Shown here: piece by piece, positions 59,960 through 64,000 of the stretch
How the letters are laid out: each line of letters opens with the position of its first letter
Position numbering within the stretch: the first letter of the stretch is position 1
Assembly: GCA_963749515.1 (NCBI GenBank)
Contig: CAVVMR010000001.1
Span: 496,001-560,000 of the forward strand
DNA length: 64,000 nt
From: Gaiellasilicea sp963749515
GTDB taxonomy: Bacteria > Actinomycetota > Thermoleophilia > Gaiellales > Gaiellaceae
Direction: 5' to 3'
The notes under the pieces: generated by a model
The model's database searches: none
Told to the model about the DNA's origin: nothing
Seen by the model: the letters and a program-made list of their open reading frames with translations, nothing else
Translations under genes and position numbers: made by a program

Positions 59960-60994
59960 TCAAGGTTCCCGCAGGCGTTCCGCCGCGAGGCGCTCTGCAG
60001 CGGCGTGGGTCGGGATGCCCTCCGCGTCGGCCTCGGCGTAGATCCGGGACAACGTCGCGCCGATCCCCTCGACCTCTCGCTCGAGCTGCTCCTCGTCCCA
60101 ACCGAGGTGCTCGAGCCCGATCCCGTGCAGCGCGCCGCCGCCGTTGATCGCGTAGTCCGGCGCGTAGAGGATTCCGCGCGCCCGCAGCCGCTCACCGTCC
60201 TCGTCGGTTGCGAGCTGGTTGTTGGCCGCACCCGCGACGACGCGGCACTGGAGCGTCGGGATCGAGTCGGCGTTCAGCGTCGCGCCGAGCGCGCACGGTG
60301 CGTACACGTCGCACTCGGTCTCCAGTGCAGCTTCGGGCGCAACGGTCGCCGCCCCGGTCGCGCGTGCCCGCTCCTCGTCGACGTCGCTCACCAGGACGGT
60401 CGCGCCGGCCTCGGTCAGCAGCTTCGCGAGCTTGGCTCCGACCGAGCCCGCGCCCTGGACGAGAACCGTCTTGCCGGCCGGATCGTCCGACCCCAACGCA
60501 TGAGCAAGGCTGGCTTTGATGCCGTAGAAGACCCCGAGCGCGGTGTGGATGCTCGGGTCGCCGGAGCCGCCGCGCTCGACGCTGCGGCAGAAGACATGCC
60601 GGGTGCGATCGCCGATCACGTCCATGTCCGACTCACGGGTGTTCACGTCCGGGCCGGTGACGAACGTGCCGCCGAGCGACTCGACGAGCTCCGCATAGCG
60701 TTCGAGCACTCGTCGCCGGTCGTCGCCGGCCGGAATGGAAGGCACCGCGAGCACGGCCTTTCCGCCGCCACACGGCAGCCCGAGCACGGCGAGCTTGCGG
60801 GTCATTCCAGAGGCGAGCCGCAGGCCGTCCTCGAGCGCCTCCGCGGGCTCGCCGTAGGTCTTCATCCGGGTCCCGCCCATAGCCGGGCCGAGTTGGGTGG
60901 AGTGGATGCAGACGAGCATCCACGTCCCCGTTGACGCGTCGTAGCGGGTGACGGCGTGCTCGCCGTCCCAGCGCCGCAGCAACTCCTCGAACAC
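59960..60994 (-). CDS. Glu/Leu/Phe/Val dehydrogenase (leucine-dehydrogenase-like)
   Basis: 344 residues. LGPAMGGTRM and LPCGGGKAVLAVP with the catalytic Lys form the amino-acid site. GPDVNTRESDMDVIG has the conserved Asp, and VLVQGAGSVGAKLAKLL is the NAD-binding loop. VAGAANNQL and YAPDYAINGGG complete the family pattern. It reversibly deaminates branched-chain amino acids. GTG 60994 has TAGAGT 6 nt upstream. Confidence 0.9.
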   Translation of the reverse strand: MFEELLRRWDGEHAVTRYDASTGTWMLVCIHSTQLGPAMGGTRMKTYGEPAEALEDGLRLASGMTRKLAVLGLPCGGGKAVLAVPSIPAGDDRRRVLERYAELVESLGGTFVTGPDVNTRESDMDVIGDRTRHVFCRSVERGGSGDPSIHTALGVFYGIKASLAHALGSDDPAGKTVLVQGAGSVGAKLAKLLTEAGATVLVSDVDEERARATGAATVAPEAALETECDVYAPCALGATLNADSIPTLQCRVVAGAANNQLATDEDGERLRARGILYAPDYAINGGGALHGIGLEHLGWDEEQLEREVEGIGATLSRIYAEADAEGIPTHAAAERLAAERLREP

Positions 60995-61000
60995 GACTCG

Positions 61001-61006
61001 ACTCTA
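61001..61006 (-). promoter_or_regulatory. -10 box TAGAGT of a leaderless promoter
   Basis: 6 nt before GTG 60994, overlapping the 3' end region of the aminotransferase gene on the same strand. Confidence 0.55.
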
Positions 61007-62143
61007 CTGGTGGGCGACTGCCTGCCGAAGGCGCTCGAGACCGGTGTCGAGCGTCTCGTCCGGCACGGCGAGCGAGAGCCTCGCGTAGCCGCTTCCTTGC
61101 ACGCCGAAACCCTCGCCCGGTGCAAGAGCGACCCGAGCCTCCTGGAGCAGGCGCTCGCAGGACAAGCCTTCCGGAAGCTGGAGCCAGACGAAGAACGTTC
61201 CCTCGGATCGCGGCGAGAGCTCCGGCAAGGCCGCGACGACGCGGTCGCGGCGCGCCTCGTACAGCGCTCTCCGCTCGCCCACGGTCTCCTGCGGGCCGGT
61301 CAGCGCTGCGATCGCGGCCCGCTGCAGCGCCACGAAGATCCCGGCGCGCACGTGCTCCTGGAGCCACGACACGCGCGAGACGAGCTCCTCGTTCCCGAGC
61401 ACGAAGCCGAGCCGCCAGCCCGCCATGCCGTAGCTCTTCGAGAGCGAGAACAGCTCGACGCCGACCTCGCGCGCACCCGGCTCCGCGAGGAAGCTCTGCG
61501 GCCGGCGGCCGTCGAAGACGAGATCGCCGTACGCGAAGTCGTGCAGGACGGTTCCCTCCGTCCAGTCCGCGAGAGCGACGGCTTCGCCGAAGACCCCGCT
61601 CGGCGCCGCCGCCCCGGTCGGATTGGACGGGTAGTTGAGATAGATCAGCGCCGGCTTCCTCGTGAGCGCGTCCCACTCGGGCCGACCGGCGGCGTCGAGC
61701 GGCAACGGCATCCGTTCCGCGCCTGCTAGTGCGACCGCGGAGTTGTAGTCCGGGTAGCCGGGATCGGGCAGCGCGATCGCGTCACCCGGGCCGGCGACGG
61801 CGAGCGCGACCTCGATCAGCGCGGTCTTGATGCCTGGGACGATCGCCACCTCCCGGTGCGCATCGAGCTCGACGCCGTACACGTCCGCGTAGCGAGCCGC
61901 GATCGCCTCCCGGAGCTCGGGCAGCCCCGCGAACGGCGCGTAGCCGTGTACCGCCGAGGTCTCCTCGCGCGCCGACTCGACGAGAGCGTCGACCACGTGG
62001 GACGGGGGCGGGACGTCGGGATTGCCGCGGCCGAGGTCGATCAGCGGCTCGCCGGGCTCGGCCGCAACGGCGGCGACGCGCGCGAGCAGCGACGTGAAGT
62101 ACTGCTTCGGGAGCGCTTCGATCCGGTTCGGTCTCGGTCGCAC
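61004..62143 (-). CDS. Class I/II pyridoxal-phosphate aminotransferase
   Basis: A 379-residue fold-type I aminotransferase. It has IDLGRGNPDVPPP, YAPFAGLPELREAIA, YLNYPSNPTGA, HDFAYGDLVFDG (Asp-Tyr contacts) and SLSKSYGMAGWRLGF with the PLP Lys. It resembles LL-diaminopimelate/succinyldiaminopimelate-type and valine-pyruvate-like enzymes; the donor is undecided. GTG 62143 has TAGCAT 7 nt upstream. Confidence 0.88.
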   Translation of the reverse strand: MRPRPNRIEALPKQYFTSLLARVAAVAAEPGEPLIDLGRGNPDVPPPSHVVDALVESAREETSAVHGYAPFAGLPELREAIAARYADVYGVELDAHREVAIVPGIKTALIEVALAVAGPGDAIALPDPGYPDYNSAVALAGAERMPLPLDAAGRPEWDALTRKPALIYLNYPSNPTGAAAPSGVFGEAVALADWTEGTVLHDFAYGDLVFDGRRPQSFLAEPGAREVGVELFSLSKSYGMAGWRLGFVLGNEELVSRVSWLQEHVRAGIFVALQRAAIAALTGPQETVGERRALYEARRDRVVAALPELSPRSEGTFFVWLQLPEGLSCERLLQEARVALAPGEGFGVQGSGYARLSLAVPDETLDTGLERLRQAVAHQ

Positions 62144-62150
62144 GAACCCG

Positions 62151-62156
62151 ATGCTA
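62151..62156 (-). promoter_or_regulatory. -10 box TAGCAT of a leaderless promoter
   Basis: 7 nt before GTG 62143 of the aminotransferase. Confidence 0.5.
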
Positions 62157-62159
62157 TGT

Positions 62160-63083
62160 CTACGGGCGGAGCTTCGTCCCGTCGACGACCTCGAAGGCGG
62201 AGCCGGGCACGCGATGCAGGGTGTGCAGCTGGTCGTTCGACCACTTCGGATGCGGTGCGCCGCTGAGGTACCAGTTCGAGCCGTTGTCCGCGACGATCAT
62301 CCCGTACTCCTTCAGCGCCTGGAGCACGATCCGCGCCTGGCGCGGGAAGCCTGCGATCGGGTAGCTCTGCTTCAGCCGGAAGCGCATCCCCATCGGCGGC
62401 AGGTTCGGGTCGGTGTTGTCGCTCGCGAAGTGCCTCGCCGGCCAGATGTACGCGCGGCGTGAGTCCGAGACCGTGAAGCGGAGCGCGTGGTCGATCCGGC
62501 CCTTGGCCACGTCCTCGTAGCGTGCGAGACCGGGCAGGATCGGCAGCCCGGCCGCGTCGGCGGACGTCCACCCGGCGGGGCGCAGCTTGTTCGAGCGAAG
62601 GTCGAAGATCGCGCCCGAGCCGGCCCGCCAGCCCCCGTTCGCCGTCGGGTAGAGGGCGAAGAGCTCGTAGAGCTTGCACTTGTCGCGGTCGACGATCAGC
62701 GCGTGGCGGTCGCCGTCCGAGTGGCGGCCGCCCTCGATCGCGACGTTCTTCGGGATCGGATACGGGCCCTTGTCCGATTCGGAGGCGTACTGGAAGGAAA
62801 CGCGCGACTTCGCCTGGGTGCCGCGGACGACGGTGAACGGGATCCCGATCGGCCCGCCGTCCCACAGGCCGGAGCCGAAGTCGGCGTGCACGTGGTCGTC
62901 GACGCCGATCGCGGCGACGATCCGGTCCGACTCGGGCACGACGGGGAGCCTGTCGACCCGCTGGTTCCAGGGGCTCGAGGCCGGGAAGACCGGGCAGGTG
63001 GGGGCCTGCGGCAGCTTGGCGGCCGAGGCGACGGCGACGCCGAGCGCGAGCACGCCGGCGGCGAGGAGTGCGATTCGCTTCAC
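62160..63083 (-). CDS. Secreted protein of unknown function, coupled to a PLD-like gene
   Basis: 307 residues, GTG start in a GTGA overlap with the upstream PLD-like gene. After a signal peptide (IALLAAGVLALGVAVASA) the mature protein has CPVFPASSPWNQRVDRLPVVP, DDHVHADFGSGLWDGGPIGIPF, HALIVDRDKCKLYELFALYP, RFTVSDSRRAYIWPARHF and MGMRFRLKQSYPI. The dense conserved-looking His/Asp/Trp motifs suggest an enzyme or carbohydrate-binding fold, but no family can be named. Confidence 0.7.
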   Translation of the reverse strand: MKRIALLAAGVLALGVAVASAAKLPQAPTCPVFPASSPWNQRVDRLPVVPESDRIVAAIGVDDHVHADFGSGLWDGGPIGIPFTVVRGTQAKSRVSFQYASESDKGPYPIPKNVAIEGGRHSDGDRHALIVDRDKCKLYELFALYPTANGGWRAGSGAIFDLRSNKLRPAGWTSADAAGLPILPGLARYEDVAKGRIDHALRFTVSDSRRAYIWPARHFASDNTDPNLPPMGMRFRLKQSYPIAGFPRQARIVLQALKEYGMIVADNGSNWYLSGAPHPKWSNDQLHTLHRVPGSAFEVVDGTKLRP

Positions 63084-64000
63084 AGGAGTGGAGATGCCGC
63101 TGCCGCCTGAGTCTTGTCCTCCGGCAGCGTCACCAGCGGGTACAGCGCGCGAATCTCGTCCACGAACGTCGCCAGCTGCTCGGCAAGCTCGGCATCGCGG
63201 ATCTCGAGCACGTTCTCCGCGTTCATCTCGCCCGAGTGCGAGAGGTTGAAGCTGCCGATGAACGAAACGTCGTCGGCGACGGTGATCTTGGCGTGCATGA
63301 AGTCGTGCACCGTGTCGGGCGCCCACTTCGTGGACGGCTTGCCTGCGAAGCGAGCGGCTTCCAGGAAGCGGCGCAGCGCCGGGATCTTCCAGCTCGAGTT
63401 CCCGTTCAGGTGCCACTGGTAGAGGACGCCGTCGACCTGCGTGTCGTCGACGACTCCGCCCACGTCAACCTTGCCGTCGGAGCAGACCTCGGCGAGCGTT
63501 CCCAGGATCGGCCCCGAGCTGAGCACGGGCGAGGCGATCCGTACCCGGCGCTTCGCCTGGCCGATCCGCTTCGCGATCCGGTGCGCCAGCGGCTCGCCGT
63601 GCTCGGGCGTGAACCACGGGCGCACTTCGATCCCGTCCACGTCGACCGGCCGCGGCTCGACGTTGCCCGAGCCGAGCACATCGCCCGTCTCCCAGAGCTC
63701 CTCGAAGTTGAGGCCGAACGCGTGGGCCAGCTGGGCCGACCGGACGATCGAGACCACGTTCTCCTGGCGCGACCACGAGTCTTGCGTCCAGTTCATCGAG
63801 CCGGTCCAGATCGTCTCGCGGTCGCGGATCGCGTACTTGTGGTGCATCAGGTCGGGGACGCCGGGAATCGGACGGGTCGGGATCGGCAGCGCCTCGAGCA
63901 GCTCCGGCGCGGTCTGGGGCGGGGGCGGCACCGGGATCGGCCCGGGGTGGTCGACGTTGTAGACGAGCCGGACGGCGACGCCGCGCTCCTGCGCGTCGAC
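63080..64000 (-). CDS. Phospholipase-D-family protein, 5' end beyond the window
   Basis: At least 306 codons are visible and the frame is open to the right edge. Two HKD-type motifs are present: HHKYAIRDRETIWTGSMNW and MHAKITVADDVSFIGSFNL, each with HxK and GSxN, followed by ENV. These pair to form one phosphodiesterase site acting on phospholipid or nucleic acid. Upstream residues VAVRLVYNVDHPG fit the beta strand before the first motif. The missing N-terminus may hold a signal peptide, since its operon partner is secreted. Confidence 0.85.
   Translation of the reverse strand, partial: VDAQERGVAVRLVYNVDHPGPIPVPPPPQTAPELLEALPIPTRPIPGVPDLMHHKYAIRDRETIWTGSMNWTQDSWSRQENVVSIVRSAQLAHAFGLNFEELWETGDVLGSGNVEPRPVDVDGIEVRPWFTPEHGEPLAHRIAKRIGQAKRRVRIASPVLSSGPILGTLAEVCSDGKVDVGGVVDDTQVDGVLYQWHLNGNSSWKIPALRRFLEAARFAGKPSTKWAPDTVHDFMHAKITVADDVSFIGSFNLSHSGEMNAENVLEIRDAELAEQLATFVDEIRALYPLVTLPEDKTQAAAASPLL

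Overview
This 64-kb window is a GC-rich (roughly two-thirds or more G+C by eye) bacterial chromosome segment with tightly packed genes. Many start with GTG or TTG and many are joined by 1-11 nt overlaps. The gene content points to Actinomycetota, most likely a deep branch such as Thermoleophilia (Gaiellales/Solirubrobacterales type). The grounds are the mycobacterial-type CysO-CysM-Mec(+) cysteine route, an Rv2578c-like radical SAM protein, an actinobacterial-type LexA box and abundant leaderless promoters. The taxonomic placement is inference. No rRNA, tRNA, CRISPR array, transposase or phage gene was seen.

Layout. 1-6.1 kb: the tail of a PAP2-like phosphatase, small proteins, a four-GAF SpoIIE phosphatase, a membrane-fused spermidine-synthase-like protein and a glycerophosphodiesterase. 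6.1-9.1 kb: an L,D-transpeptidase, then the TlpA-CcmH-CcdA cytochrome c/thiol-redox set. 9.1-12 kb: a degenerate receiver, a 7Fe ferredoxin, a Rho-N-like basic protein, a VOC protein and a frameshifted FAD protein. 12-21.7 kb: a NarL-type two-component pair, the SOS-boxed radical SAM gene, metallo-beta-lactamase (MBL) fold and CorC-type proteins, an FAH hydrolase, a nitroreductase, a split XdhC pair, an alcohol dehydrogenase and an M19 dipeptidase. 21.7-28.7 kb: a lipoprotein, a beta-propeller glycosidase-like protein, a 51-residue zinc-knuckle protein, malate synthase and a 1057-residue RnfD/NqrB-CRTAC1 fusion. 28.7-38 kb: GntR plus an ABC-2 exporter translationally coupled to a sugar-binding protein, then a fructose/xylose-type ABC uptake operon with two Gfo/Idh dehydrogenases and an HbpS/GlcG protein. 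37.9-41.3 kb: the sulfur-carrier cysteine operon. 41.4-46 kb: a glycosyltransferase, a TPR protein, the principal sigma factor and a secreted glycosidase. 46-52.7 kb: two M20 peptidases and an amide-utilisation cluster. 52.8-64 kb: an FN3-like repeat protein, an SGNH lipoprotein, fumarylacetoacetase with an unknown partner, acyl-CoA dehydrogenase, an amino-acid dehydrogenase and aminotransferase, and a phospholipase-D-like pair.

How it fits together. The region mixes housekeeping functions (sigma factor, cysteine synthesis, cytochrome c assembly) with scavenging of sugars, peptides, amides and aromatic or branched-chain amino acids. Three kinds of non-coding element stand out. The first is a two-hairpin element present twice with compensatory changes. 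The second is a set of palindromes with a constant core and variable arms, sitting in the two roomy convergent gaps. The third is a pair of tandem G5/C5 hairpins. About twenty genes carry a TAnnnT-like -10 box 6-8 nt before the start codon, implying pervasive leaderless transcription. Four genes are broken by what each looks like a single inserted base.
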